In this document: positions 47,620-55,902 of the stretch, one piece after another | Layout of the letters: each line of letters begins with the position of its first letter | Numbering within the stretch: the first letter of the stretch is position 1 | Origin: an uncultured Clostridia bacterium | GTDB taxonomy: Bacteria; Bacillota; Clostridia; Oscillospirales; Ruminococcaceae | NCBI GenBank assembly: GCA_947625125.1 | Contig: CANQNF010000009.1 | Coordinates: 1 to 64,000, forward strand | DNA: 64,000 nt | Direction of reading: 5' to 3' | Notes under the pieces: generated by a model | Seen by the model: only the letters and a program-made list of their open reading frames with translations | Databases searched by the model: none | What the model was told of the DNA's origin: nothing | Position numbers and translations under genes: made by a program

Positions 47620-48708
47620 TTGGAACTCAACGCAGCAGGCGGATACAACCAAAGACTGCGCTCTTTGTTCGAGCGCTGCGGATACCGCCGTTACAAAATG
47701 TCAAAATTCGAGGAGTACGACCTCTACGCATCAAACCGAAGCTTCCTGCCGTCGACAAAGGTGCTCACCTTTACCGACACCGACGGCAAGCTTTTGGCGC
47801 TCAAGCCGGACGTCACCCTCTCAATAATCAGGAGCTTCCGCGGGGACGGGCTTGAGAAGCTCTACTATCACGAAAACGTCTACCGTGAATCGGAGGTCGG
47901 TTTTCGGGAGATTGAGCAGGCCGGGCTTGAGTGCATAGGCGCCGTCGACGAATACTGCGTATGCGAAGTCCTGAGCCTTGCGGCTAAAAGCCTCGGCGAG
48001 CTAAACCGCCCTGCCGAGCTCGACGTTTCGCACCTCGGCATTCTTCGCGAGCTTTTAAAAAACAGCGGTATCGACGAGCCGTCGATAAAAACTGCGGTCC
48101 TGCTTTTCGGGGAGAAAAATTCCGACGGCTTACAGGAATTTCTGAAAAGATCCGGCGCTTCCGAAGACTGCGCAGAAGCTGCCGTGAAGCTTTCAAAGCT
48201 CGACTGCACGGCCTCCGACGCACCTAAAGCCCTCGGCGAGATTTTAAGCGGCCTTGTTTCATGGGAACGGCTCCAGCTCTTCTGCGACACCTGCGAATTT
48301 TTGGGCAGAGAGTTCCCGAACACCGTAAGAGTCGACTTTTCCACCGTCGGCGACCTCGACTACTACTCGGGAATTATTTTCCGGGGATACGTCGAGGGCG
48401 TTCCGCAGAGCGTGTTGAGCGGCGGACAGTATGACGAGCTTGCGGCAAGACTGAGAAAAAATGCCAGAGCCATAGGCTTCGCAGTATACCTCGACCTCTT
48501 AAAGCCCCTGTTCATCGAGGCTCAGGAGTACGACAGCGACGCTCTGCTCATATATTCAGACGACCTTGACCCGGACGAGATACACCGATGCGCCGAAGAA
48601 TTAAGGTCATCGGGAAAGAGCGTGCTGGTGATGAAAAACGAACCCGAAAACCTTAAATTCAAAGAGGTCTACCTCGCCAAAAAGGGAGGTGCGAAGCGTG
48701 TCGGATAA
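47620..48708 (+). CDS. hisZ: ATP phosphoribosyltransferase regulatory subunit
   Basis: HisZ is a histidyl-tRNA synthetase paralogue that activates short-form HisG and carries histidine feedback. The 362-residue protein keeps the synthetase-like core: EYDLYASNRSFLPSTKVLTF, LALKPDVTLSIIRSF, KLYYHENVYRESEV, and YYSGIIFRGYVEGVPQSVLS and GGQYDELAARLR. The start is TTG 47620, 9 bases after GCAGG; no ATG lies nearby and the frame is closed 39 bases upstream. Its end overlaps hisG. Confidence 0.92.
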   Translation: MELNAAGGYNQRLRSLFERCGYRRYKMSKFEEYDLYASNRSFLPSTKVLTFTDTDGKLLALKPDVTLSIIRSFRGDGLEKLYYHENVYRESEVGFREIEQAGLECIGAVDEYCVCEVLSLAAKSLGELNRPAELDVSHLGILRELLKNSGIDEPSIKTAVLLFGEKNSDGLQEFLKRSGASEDCAEAAVKLSKLDCTASDAPKALGEILSGLVSWERLQLFCDTCEFLGREFPNTVRVDFSTVGDLDYYSGIIFRGYVEGVPQSVLSGGQYDELAARLRKNARAIGFAVYLDLLKPLFIEAQEYDSDALLIYSDDLDPDEIHRCAEELRSSGKSVLVMKNEPENLKFKEVYLAKKGGAKRVG

Positions 48709-49342
48709 AACCGTAAACGTGGCATTGCCGAAAGGCAGGCTCGGTGACAAGGTCTACGAGATGTTCAAGGCTGCCGGATACCCCTGCGAGGCGCTTGAAA
48801 ACCCCGGCAGAAAGCTGACCTTTGAAAATCCCGACGTGGGAATAAAATACTTCTGGGTCAAGCCCTCCGACGTGGCAATATATGTCGAAAAGGGCGCGGC
48901 CGATATAGGAGTCGCGGGCAAGGATATCCTTAAGGAATACTCGCCCGACGTGTACGAGCTTTTGGACGTGGGCCTCGGAAAATGCAGGATGTGCGTGGCC
49001 GCCCCCTCGGATTTCAGGGACGACTACCGAAAAACTCTTCGCGTGGCGACTAAATTTCCGCATGTCGCAAAGGAGCATTACTCCCGAATCGGCCGCGATA
49101 TCGAGATAATAAAGCTCAACGGTTCGATAGAGCTCGCGCCCATTTTGGGGCTCTCCGACGTGATAGTCGATATAGTTGAGACGGGCGCGACGCTCAGGCA
49201 AAACGGCCTTATCGTCTTTGACGCGCTTTTTGACATCAGCGCCCGCCTTATCGCAAATAAATCCGGCTACCGATTCAAGAGCCGCAGGATAGATATGATA
49301 AAAGAAAATCTTCAGAAAGTCAAGGAGAATTGCGATGATTAA
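48698..49342 (+). CDS. hisG: ATP phosphoribosyltransferase, short form
   Basis: HisG starts histidine synthesis from ATP and PRPP. At 214 residues it is the short form that needs HisZ, present directly upstream. VALPKGRLGDKVYEMF opens the protein, with IGVAGKDIL and the PRPP-binding DVIVDIVETGATLRQNG. GTG 48698 is preferred because AGGGAGG lies 8 bases before it, whereas an in-frame GTG at 48689 overlaps that ribosome site. It overlaps hisZ by 11 bases and hisD by 8. Confidence 0.96.
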   Translation: MSDKTVNVALPKGRLGDKVYEMFKAAGYPCEALENPGRKLTFENPDVGIKYFWVKPSDVAIYVEKGAADIGVAGKDILKEYSPDVYELLDVGLGKCRMCVAAPSDFRDDYRKTLRVATKFPHVAKEHYSRIGRDIEIIKLNGSIELAPILGLSDVIVDIVETGATLRQNGLIVFDALFDISARLIANKSGYRFKSRRIDMIKENLQKVKENCDD

Positions 49343-50609
49343 AATACTTAAAACCGGCGAGGTCGCGCCGTCCGAATTATTCGACAGAACGACCAGCACT
49401 TCCGACGTAAGCTCCGTCGTCAGCCGAATCATCGACACCGTCAGAGAACGCGGTGATTCGGCGCTTTTGGAGCTCACCGAAAAGCTCGACGGCGTGGTCA
49501 TTCACGACGTGCGGGTCAGCGAGGACGAAATTAACGACGCGCTGATGGAGGTCGACCCGGAATTCCTGTCGGTCCTTTACGAGGCCGCCGACAACATCAG
49601 GGCGTTCCACAAAAACCAGCTCCGTCCGGGCTTCATCATGTCCGAAAAGCCGGGCGTTATCATGGGTCAGCGCGTTCTGCCGATCGAAAAGGTCGGGCTC
49701 TACATTCCCGGCGGCACGGCTCCCCTGCCGTCCACGGTCCTGATGAGCGCCATCCCTGCAAAGCTTGCGGGATGCTCCGAGATAGTCATGACCACCCCGG
49801 TCCAGAAAAACGGAAAAATTCTTCCCGAGATGCTCGCTGCCGCCAAAATCGCGGGCGTTACCAAGATTTTTAAGGCAGGCGGAGCACAGGCCATCGCGGC
49901 CCTCGCCTACGGCACCGAGAGCGTTCCCAAGGTCGATAAAATCGTCGGCCCGGGCAACCAGTACGTCGCGGAAGCCAAGCGCCAGGTCTTTGGGACCGTC
50001 GCCATCGACATGATAGCCGGGCCGAGCGAGATACTGATAATTGCCGACAAGACCGCGAATCCGGTCTATCTTGCGGCGGACCTGCTGTCCCAGGCCGAGC
50101 ATGACAAGCTCGCGACGGCAGTCCTGATAACCGACAGCCGCGAGATCGCCGAGAAAACTGCCAAAGAGCTTGATTCGCAGCTTGAAAAGCTCTCAAGAAA
50201 GGAAATCGCGGCCGCGTCCATCGAGAGAAACGGCAAAATCATCATCGCCGACGACCTGTCCGAAGCTGTAAAAATCTCGAACGAAATCGCGCCCGAGCAC
50301 CTTGAACTTTGCGTTGAGAAGCCGTTTGACATGATGACCGAAATCAAAAACGCCGGGTCGATTTTCCTCGGCAGCTATGCGCCCGAGCCACTTGGCGACT
50401 ACTTCTCCGGGGCCAACCACACGCTCCCGACCAGCGGCACCGCAAGATTTTCAAGCCCCCTTTCGGTGGATGATTTTGTCAAGAAATCCCAGTTCACCTA
50501 CATGACCGAGGACGCGTTCTCAGAGGTCGCGGGCAAGGTCGCGGCGTTTGCCGAAAAGGAAAGCCTCACGGCGCATGCCCAAAGCGCGCTTAAGAGAATT
50601 GATAAATAA
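49335..50609 (+). CDS. hisD: Histidinol dehydrogenase
   Basis: HisD oxidises histidinol to histidine in two NAD-linked steps. The 424-residue zinc enzyme shows GLYIPGGTAPLPSTVLMSAI, AGGAQAIAALAYGTESVPKV, GPGNQYVAEAKRQVFG, IAGPSEILI and, near the C-terminus, GANHTLPTSGTARF. Catalytic histidine and glutamate lie in IAPEHLEL. AAGGAG precedes ATG 49335 within the end of hisG, so translation is coupled. Confidence 0.98.
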   Translation: MIKILKTGEVAPSELFDRTTSTSDVSSVVSRIIDTVRERGDSALLELTEKLDGVVIHDVRVSEDEINDALMEVDPEFLSVLYEAADNIRAFHKNQLRPGFIMSEKPGVIMGQRVLPIEKVGLYIPGGTAPLPSTVLMSAIPAKLAGCSEIVMTTPVQKNGKILPEMLAAAKIAGVTKIFKAGGAQAIAALAYGTESVPKVDKIVGPGNQYVAEAKRQVFGTVAIDMIAGPSEILIIADKTANPVYLAADLLSQAEHDKLATAVLITDSREIAEKTAKELDSQLEKLSRKEIAAASIERNGKIIIADDLSEAVKISNEIAPEHLELCVEKPFDMMTEIKNAGSIFLGSYAPEPLGDYFSGANHTLPTSGTARFSSPLSVDDFVKKSQFTYMTEDAFSEVAGKVAAFAEKESLTAHAQSALKRIDK

Positions 50610-50671
50610 GTCAAATAACATTGCGGCAAAGCGCCTCAAATAGGCGTTTTCCGAGCACACAGGTGATAAAA

Positions 50672-51733
50672 TTGTCGAAATTTATTTGCCCCGCCGTTAA
50701 GGAGCTCGCGCCCTACACGCCCGGCGAGCAGCCGACCGGCCGGAAATTTATCAAGCTAAACACCAACGAAAACCCGTTTCCGCCGTCGCCGAAAGCCGTC
50801 AGGCTCGCCTGCGAGGAGATCGCGCGCGCGAATCTCTACCCGGCGCTCGACGGGGGCGAGCTGAGGGGGAAAATCGCCGATTTATACGGGTTTGAGCGCC
50901 CTTGGGTCGCCGTCACGAATAGCTCCGACGAGGCCCTGAACTTCATTTTTAAGGCGTTTTGCCGGGGCCGGGAGGCCGTTTTTGCGGACATTACCTACGG
51001 CTTCTACAGCGTTTTTGCGGGCCTGAACGGCGTGAAATTTACAGAAATTCCCTTAAAATCCGACTTCACACTCGACCCGAACGACTACATTGGAATCGGC
51101 AAAAACATCTTCATCGCGAACCCGAACGCTCCGACAGGACTTGAGATTTCGCTTGATGATATTGGTAACATTGCACAGTCTAACCCCGAAAATATTGTTG
51201 TAATTGACGAAGCATATGTTGATTTCGGCGGAGAGTCTGCGCTGAAAATTCTGAGAAAACATCAAAATTTAATTGTCGTCAGGACATTCTCAAAATCTCG
51301 CTCCTTGGCAGGCGCAAGGCTCGGCTACGTCTTTGCTGACCCCGAAATTATTGATGATTTATACAGGGTCATCTACTCGACGAATCCCTATAATATTTCA
51401 CGGGCGAGCATGGCTGCCGGAATAGGCGCCATCGAGGACGAGGAGTACACTCAAAAGAACTGCGAGGCCATAAAAGCAGTGCGGGAGAAAACTTATGAAA
51501 AGCTTGTAAACCTCGGATTTAAGGCGCTTAAGAGCTCCGCAAACTTCATTTTTGCTAAGCCTCCCAAAATGGGCGGCAGGGAGTTTTACGAGGCTCTGAG
51601 GGAAAGAGACATCCTCATCCGGCACTTTGATTCACCGAGAATTTCCGACTATGTGAGGATAACCATAGGGCGCGAGGATGAGATGGATGAATTGATAAAT
51701 ACTACTGAGAAAATTTTATCTGAAAGACGGTGA
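50672..51733 (+). CDS. hisC: Histidinol-phosphate aminotransferase
   Basis: HisC transfers an amino group from glutamate to imidazole acetol phosphate. The 353-residue fold type I PLP enzyme shows LNTNENPFPPSPKAVR, NSSDEALNFIFKAFC, IANPNAPTGLEISLDDI, DEAYVDFGGES and the PLP lysine in RTFSKSRSLAGARLGY. The frame opens at a TTG (50621) but TTG 50672 follows AGGTGA at a proper distance and gives the standard N-terminus (SKFICPAVKELAPY), so the latter is chosen. Non-ATG start fits the his operon. Confidence 0.94.
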   Translation: MSKFICPAVKELAPYTPGEQPTGRKFIKLNTNENPFPPSPKAVRLACEEIARANLYPALDGGELRGKIADLYGFERPWVAVTNSSDEALNFIFKAFCRGREAVFADITYGFYSVFAGLNGVKFTEIPLKSDFTLDPNDYIGIGKNIFIANPNAPTGLEISLDDIGNIAQSNPENIVVIDEAYVDFGGESALKILRKHQNLIVVRTFSKSRSLAGARLGYVFADPEIIDDLYRVIYSTNPYNISRASMAAGIGAIEDEEYTQKNCEAIKAVREKTYEKLVNLGFKALKSSANFIFAKPPKMGGREFYEALRERDILIRHFDSPRISDYVRITIGREDEMDELINTTEKILSERR

Positions 51734-51737
51734 AAAT

Positions 51738-52325
51738 ATGAGAGAAGCAGTCGTGAAAAGAAAAACCGCCGAGACAGATATCTCATTATATATCAATCTT
51801 GACGGAAACGGCGACAGCGAGACAGACACCGGCGTGGGGTTTCTGAACCACATGCTCACGCTTTTAGCGAGGCACTCGGGCTTCGACCTTAAGGTCAGCT
51901 GCCACGGCGACACCGACGTCGACGACCACCACTCCGTCGAGGACATCGGAATCGCCCTTGGCAAGGCGTTTTGCGAGGCTTTGGGCGAAAAAAAGGGCGT
52001 CAGGCGCTACGGCAGTGCGCTCATCCCGATGGACGAGGCGCTCATCGAGACGGCGGTCGACCTCTCAGGGCGCTCGCACTTAAACCTCGCCCTCGACATC
52101 CCGAGCCAAAAAATCGGGAATTTTGACGCCGAGCTTGTGAAAGAATTTTTCTTAGCGTTTGTTAAAAACGCAGAAATTTCTCTGCATATTATTCAAAGAT
52201 TTGGTGAAAATTCACATCATATCGTCGAGGGAGCATTTAAATCCGTCGCAAGGGCGCTTCGCGTGGCCGTCGAAACCGACCCGCGATTCGCCGACAAAAT
52301 TCCGTCCACAAAGGGGATGCTCTGA
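51738..52325 (+). CDS. hisB: Imidazoleglycerol-phosphate dehydratase
   Basis: The 195-residue monofunctional HisB has the metal-binding pairs GVGFLNHMLTLLARHSG and DTDVDDHHSVEDIGIALG, and ENSHHIVEGAFKSVARALR in the C-terminal half. The fused histidinol phosphatase of E. coli HisB is absent; a PHP-family phosphatase at the operon end takes over. GGTGAAAAT precedes the ATG and the stop shares a base with hisH. Confidence 0.97.
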   Translation: MREAVVKRKTAETDISLYINLDGNGDSETDTGVGFLNHMLTLLARHSGFDLKVSCHGDTDVDDHHSVEDIGIALGKAFCEALGEKKGVRRYGSALIPMDEALIETAVDLSGRSHLNLALDIPSQKIGNFDAELVKEFFLAFVKNAEISLHIIQRFGENSHHIVEGAFKSVARALRVAVETDPRFADKIPSTKGML

Positions 52326-52930
52326 TGATCGCAATCGTCGACTACGGGGTCGGGAACCTTTTTTCTCTGCACAGCTCGCTGCGGGCGCTCGGCTTTGATG
52401 CAGAAAATGTCACCTCTGCCCAAAAATTGAGGGACGCTTCGCACATAATTCTGCCCGGTGTAGGAGCATTCGGCGACGCCGCCAAAAAGCTTTGTGAAGC
52501 GGGTTTGCGGGATCCGCTTATCGAAGAAGCAAAGCGCGGCAAGCCGATTTTGGGCATCTGCCTCGGCATGCAGCTTTTGCTATCTAAGAGTTTTGAATTC
52601 GGGGAGCATGACGGCCTCGGGCTCATCCCGGGGAGCGTTCGCTCCATCGCCGAGACGATACCCGCCGGGCTGAAAATTCCGCACATAGGCTGGAACGAGC
52701 TCAGGTTTACCGAGCACCCCATATTTAGTGATATTCGACAGGGCGATAGCGTATATTTTGTGCATAGTTACCATGCCACCGACTGCCCGAACGTCATCGC
52801 GACGACCGACTACGGCGCAACTCTGACCGCTGCGGTCGGGAAAGACAACGTGGTCGGCTGCCAGTTCCATCCCGAAAAATCCGGCCCTGTCGGGCTTAAA
52901 ATCCTGAAATCGTTTTGCAATATGAGGTAA
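52325..52930 (+). CDS. hisH: Imidazole glycerol phosphate synthase, glutaminase subunit
   Basis: HisH releases ammonia from glutamine for HisF. The 201-residue class I glutaminase has GVGNLFSLHSSLRALGF, ILPGVGAFGDAAK, the nucleophilic cysteine 79 in GICLGMQLL, and the histidine-glutamate pair in GCQFHPEKSGPVGLKIL. It overlaps hisB by one base (TGATG) and is 3 bases before hisA. Confidence 0.97.
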   Translation: MIAIVDYGVGNLFSLHSSLRALGFDAENVTSAQKLRDASHIILPGVGAFGDAAKKLCEAGLRDPLIEEAKRGKPILGICLGMQLLLSKSFEFGEHDGLGLIPGSVRSIAETIPAGLKIPHIGWNELRFTEHPIFSDIRQGDSVYFVHSYHATDCPNVIATTDYGATLTAAVGKDNVVGCQFHPEKSGPVGLKILKSFCNMR

Positions 52931-52933
52931 TTT

Positions 52934-53644
52934 ATGAATATTTTTCCTGCAATTGACATAGTTGGCGGCCGGGCTGTGAGGCTTCGGCAGGGCGACTACT
53001 CGAAAGTTACAGTTTATGGAAATGAGCCCGAAAAAATCGCCGAGGATTTCATCGCAAAGGGCGCCAAGTGCATCCACATCGTCGACCTTGAGGGCGCGAA
53101 AACCGGCGAGATGACGAACTTTGCGGCCATTTCGCGGGTACTCTCCAAGGGCCTTTTTTCCGAGGTCGGCGGCGGGATTCGCAGCCCGGAGGCTGTCGAG
53201 CGCTACCTTGATGCGGGAGCATCGAGGGTGATTCTCGGGACTGCCGCTATACAAAATCAACAATTTTTAAAGGACTGCATTGGTAAATATGGCAAAAAAA
53301 TTGCCGTCGGTGCCGACGTTAAGGACGGCAAAATCGCCGTCAACGGGTGGCTCGAAAGCACCGATATCGGGCTTATGGAATTTGGGAAAAATATGCAGGA
53401 TATCGGCGTGCGCACGCTCATCTGCACCGACATTTCGCGCGACGGCGAGATGAGGGGCTCGAATATCGAGCTTTATCGTCGCTTGACGGCCGAGCTGAGG
53501 CTCGAAATAGTCGCCTCGGGAGGCGTGTCGAGCCTCGATGAAATTCGTGAGCTTAAGGCCTGCGGATGCTCGGGAGCGATTTTGGGCAAGGCTTATTACG
53601 AGGGCCTTGTGTCGCTCGAAAGCGCTATACAGGCCGCTTTGTGA
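52934..53644 (+). CDS. hisA: Phosphoribosylformimino-5-aminoimidazole carboxamide ribotide isomerase
   Basis: HisA isomerises ProFAR. The 236-residue barrel shows FPAIDIVGGRAVRLRQGDY with the first catalytic aspartate, HIVDLEGAKTGE, SEVGGGIRSPEAVERYLDAG and the second half TDISRDGEMRGSNIELYRR. The two-fold half-barrel repeat seen in HisF is recognisable. AGGTAATTT precedes the ATG. Confidence 0.97.
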   Translation: MNIFPAIDIVGGRAVRLRQGDYSKVTVYGNEPEKIAEDFIAKGAKCIHIVDLEGAKTGEMTNFAAISRVLSKGLFSEVGGGIRSPEAVERYLDAGASRVILGTAAIQNQQFLKDCIGKYGKKIAVGADVKDGKIAVNGWLESTDIGLMEFGKNMQDIGVRTLICTDISRDGEMRGSNIELYRRLTAELRLEIVASGGVSSLDEIRELKACGCSGAILGKAYYEGLVSLESAIQAAL

Positions 53645-53659
53645 GGTGTAACCGTTAAT

Positions 53660-54418
53660 ATGCTTAAAAAAAGGATCATCCCCTGTCTCGACGTTCGGGA
53701 CGGCAAAGTCACTAAGGGCGTTAAGTTTTTGGGCAACCGCGACATCGCCGACCCGGTCGAGCTCGCCAAGTTTTACAGCGACAGCGGGGCCGACGAGCTG
53801 GTGTTTTATGACATCACGGCGAGCGCCGAGGGCAGGGGTATTTTTACAGATATTCTAAAAAAAGCCGCTTCGACGGTCTTTATTCCGCTGACAGTCGGGG
53901 GCGGAATCCGCACCCTCGACGACTTCGACAGGGTCCTGAAATGCGGGGCCGACAAGGTCTCGGTCAACTCGGGAGCGGTGGCCGATAAAACGCTTATTTC
54001 TCGGGCAGCAAAGCGCTACGGCAGCCAGTGCGTGGTCATCTCTGCCGATGTAAAGCGTGATAACGGGCGCTTCGTCGTGACCGCAAGGGGCGGCAGGGAC
54101 AACACCGGCCTCGAAGCGAGGGATTGGATCCGATACTGCGTTTCGGAGGGCGCCGGCGAGGTCGTGCTTAATTCGATGGACGCGGACGGCGTAAAAGGCG
54201 GGTTTGACATTGAAATGTTAAAATATGTATGCGAGGGCCTGCCCGTTCCGGTCATCGCTTCCGGCGGCGCCGGCAAGCCCGAGGATTTCGTGCGGCTTTT
54301 CAAGGAACTGCCATGGGTCGACGCGGGTCTTGCGGCATCTGTTTTCCATTATAAGGAAATTGAGATAAGCTCGCTCAAGGAAATGCTGAATAAAAATGAC
54401 ATAGCTGTCAGATTATAA
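53660..54418 (+). CDS. hisF: Imidazole glycerol phosphate synthase, cyclase subunit
   Basis: HisF uses HisH ammonia to make imidazole glycerol phosphate and AICAR, the latter feeding back to purines. The 252-residue barrel has [49 protein letters not shown] and [27 protein letters not shown] lies before ATG 53660. Its AICAR product is the substrate of the AICAR formyltransferase encoded 13 kb upstream. Confidence 0.98.
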   Translation: MLKKRIIPCLDVRDGKVTKGVKFLGNRDIADPVELAKFYSDSGADELVFYDITASAEGRGIFTDILKKAASTVFIPLTVGGGIRTLDDFDRVLKCGADKVSVNSGAVADKTLISRAAKRYGSQCVVISADVKRDNGRFVVTARGGRDNTGLEARDWIRYCVSEGAGEVVLNSMDADGVKGGFDIEMLKYVCEGLPVPVIASGGAGKPEDFVRLFKELPWVDAGLAASVFHYKEIEISSLKEMLNKNDIAVRL

Positions 54419-54435
54419 CTTTTTGGAGGATATTT

Positions 54436-55077
54436 ATGGACATATCTGAGCTAAAATTTGACGAAAACGGGCTGATTCCTGCGATAGTGACCGACGATTC
54501 GACGGGGGATGTGCTCACGCTTGCCTACATGAACCGCGAGAGCCTTAAAATTTCGCTTGAAAAGAAGCTGACATGCTTCTGGAGCCGCTCGCGCAAGGAG
54601 CTTTGGCTCAAGGGGGAGACCAGCGGCAACTATCAGCACATCGTTTCCATCGAGGCCGACTGCGACGGCGACGCGCTTTTGGTGAGAGTGAAAAAGGACG
54701 GGCCGGCATGCCACACGGGCGCAGAGAGCTGCTTCTTCAACGAAATTCTGCCCAAAAACGGCGAAAAATTCAGCGTCGACGGGCTCTATCGGCTCCTTTT
54801 GGACCGCAAGGCGACCCTCCCGGAGGGCTCATACACGAGCTACCTCTTTGAAAAGGGGCTGGATAAGATACTCAAAAAAGTCGGCGAGGAGTGCACCGAG
54901 GTCATCATCGCCGGAAAGGCCGAGGACAAGCGCGAGACCGTCTACGAGATTGCGGACCTGATGTACCACGTCATGGTGCTGATGGTCGAGGCCGGGATAA
55001 CCCCCGAGGAAATCAGGAGCGAGCTCGCCTCCCGCCACGTCATCGACCACAAGGTCAAGCAGGAGAAGATGGTATGA
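54436..55077 (+). CDS. hisIE: Phosphoribosyl-AMP cyclohydrolase / phosphoribosyl-ATP pyrophosphatase
   Basis: The 213-residue protein joins two steps. Residues 1-115 are the cyclohydrolase: [38 protein letters not shown] and the zinc cysteines in [20 protein letters not shown]. Residues 120-213 are the pyrophosphatase: [51 protein letters not shown] precedes ATG 54436. The stop overlaps the next start (ATGA). Confidence 0.97.
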   Translation: MDISELKFDENGLIPAIVTDDSTGDVLTLAYMNRESLKISLEKKLTCFWSRSRKELWLKGETSGNYQHIVSIEADCDGDALLVRVKKDGPACHTGAESCFFNEILPKNGEKFSVDGLYRLLLDRKATLPEGSYTSYLFEKGLDKILKKVGEECTEVIIAGKAEDKRETVYEIADLMYHVMVLMVEAGITPEEIRSELASRHVIDHKVKQEKMV

Positions 55078-55814
55078 CGCCGCTCTGCGACTTTCACGTC
55101 CACACAAGTTTCTGCGACGGCCGCGACGAGCCCGAAAAAATGGTGCTTGCCGCCGTCGAAAAGGGCGTTGAAAGGCTCGGGCTGGTGGTCCATTCCTATG
55201 TTGAATTTGACCCGCTGAGCTGCGTTAAGCCCGAGCGGGTCGGGGATTTTATCGGCGAGGTCGCAAGGCTTAAGAAAAAATACGCCGGGAAAATTGATAT
55301 TTTCTGCGGTATAGAAAAGGACCTTTTTTCCGAGCAGGACGTATCGGGTTTTGATTATGTCATCGGCTCGGCTCACTACCTTAAGTTCGGCGACAGGTTT
55401 AAGTCGGTCGACGAGACCCCCGAGATTTTAAGGACGATGATTGATGTAAACTACGGCGGGGATTTTTATGCATGCGCTGAAGATTACTTTGAGAATCTGA
55501 AGCGGCTTATAGGCATGAAGCCCGATATCATAGGGCATTTCGATCTTATAAAAAAGTTTTCGTCTTACGTTCCCTTTGATAAAAATAACGGTCGCTATGT
55601 CGGGGCTTGGCAATCCGCAGCCGACGCTTTGATGGGACTTGACGTGCCGTTTGAGATAAATTTCGGAGGGATGCTCAGGGGCCGGACCGACGAGCCATAC
55701 CCGTCGCCGGAGATAATCAAGTATCTTAAAGACCGCGGAGCACGGCTTATTAAATCAAGCGACGCGCACAGGTGCGAGGATATTGCCGGGATGTTTGACA
55801 AAATTGACATATAA
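55074..55814 (+). CDS. Histidinol-phosphatase, PHP family
   Basis: This 246-residue PHP-domain hydrolase removes phosphate from histidinol phosphate, replacing the HAD-type domain missing from HisB. It begins [20 protein letters not shown] with the first metal histidines, then [28 protein letters not shown] and, near the end, [16 protein letters not shown]. These are the four PHP motifs. ATG 55074 overlaps the hisIE stop; the frame runs further upstream but inside hisIE. It is last before a strong terminator. Confidence 0.93.
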   Translation: MTPLCDFHVHTSFCDGRDEPEKMVLAAVEKGVERLGLVVHSYVEFDPLSCVKPERVGDFIGEVARLKKKYAGKIDIFCGIEKDLFSEQDVSGFDYVIGSAHYLKFGDRFKSVDETPEILRTMIDVNYGGDFYACAEDYFENLKRLIGMKPDIIGHFDLIKKFSSYVPFDKNNGRYVGAWQSAADALMGLDVPFEINFGGMLRGRTDEPYPSPEIIKYLKDRGARLIKSSDAHRCEDIAGMFDKIDI

Positions 55815-55820
55815 TGCGCT

Positions 55821-55852
55821 GCCCTCTCCGGATTTTCGGGGAGGGCTTTTTT
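55821..55852 (+). terminator. Terminator of the his operon
   Basis: GCCCTCTCCG pairs with CGGGGAGGGC around ATTTT and is followed by TTTTTTATTC. Confidence 0.9.
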
Positions 55853-55861
55853 ATTCATGCT

Positions 55862-55897
55862 CAAAAAACAGGCGGGAGGATTTCACCTCTCGCCCGC
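55862..55897 (-). terminator. Terminator of the glycan operon
   Basis: On the minus strand, GCGGGCGAGAGG pairs with CCTCCCGC around TGAAAT and is followed by CTGTTTTTTGAGC, directly after the GH95 stop codon. Confidence 0.75.
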
Positions 55898-55902
55898 TTG
55901 AT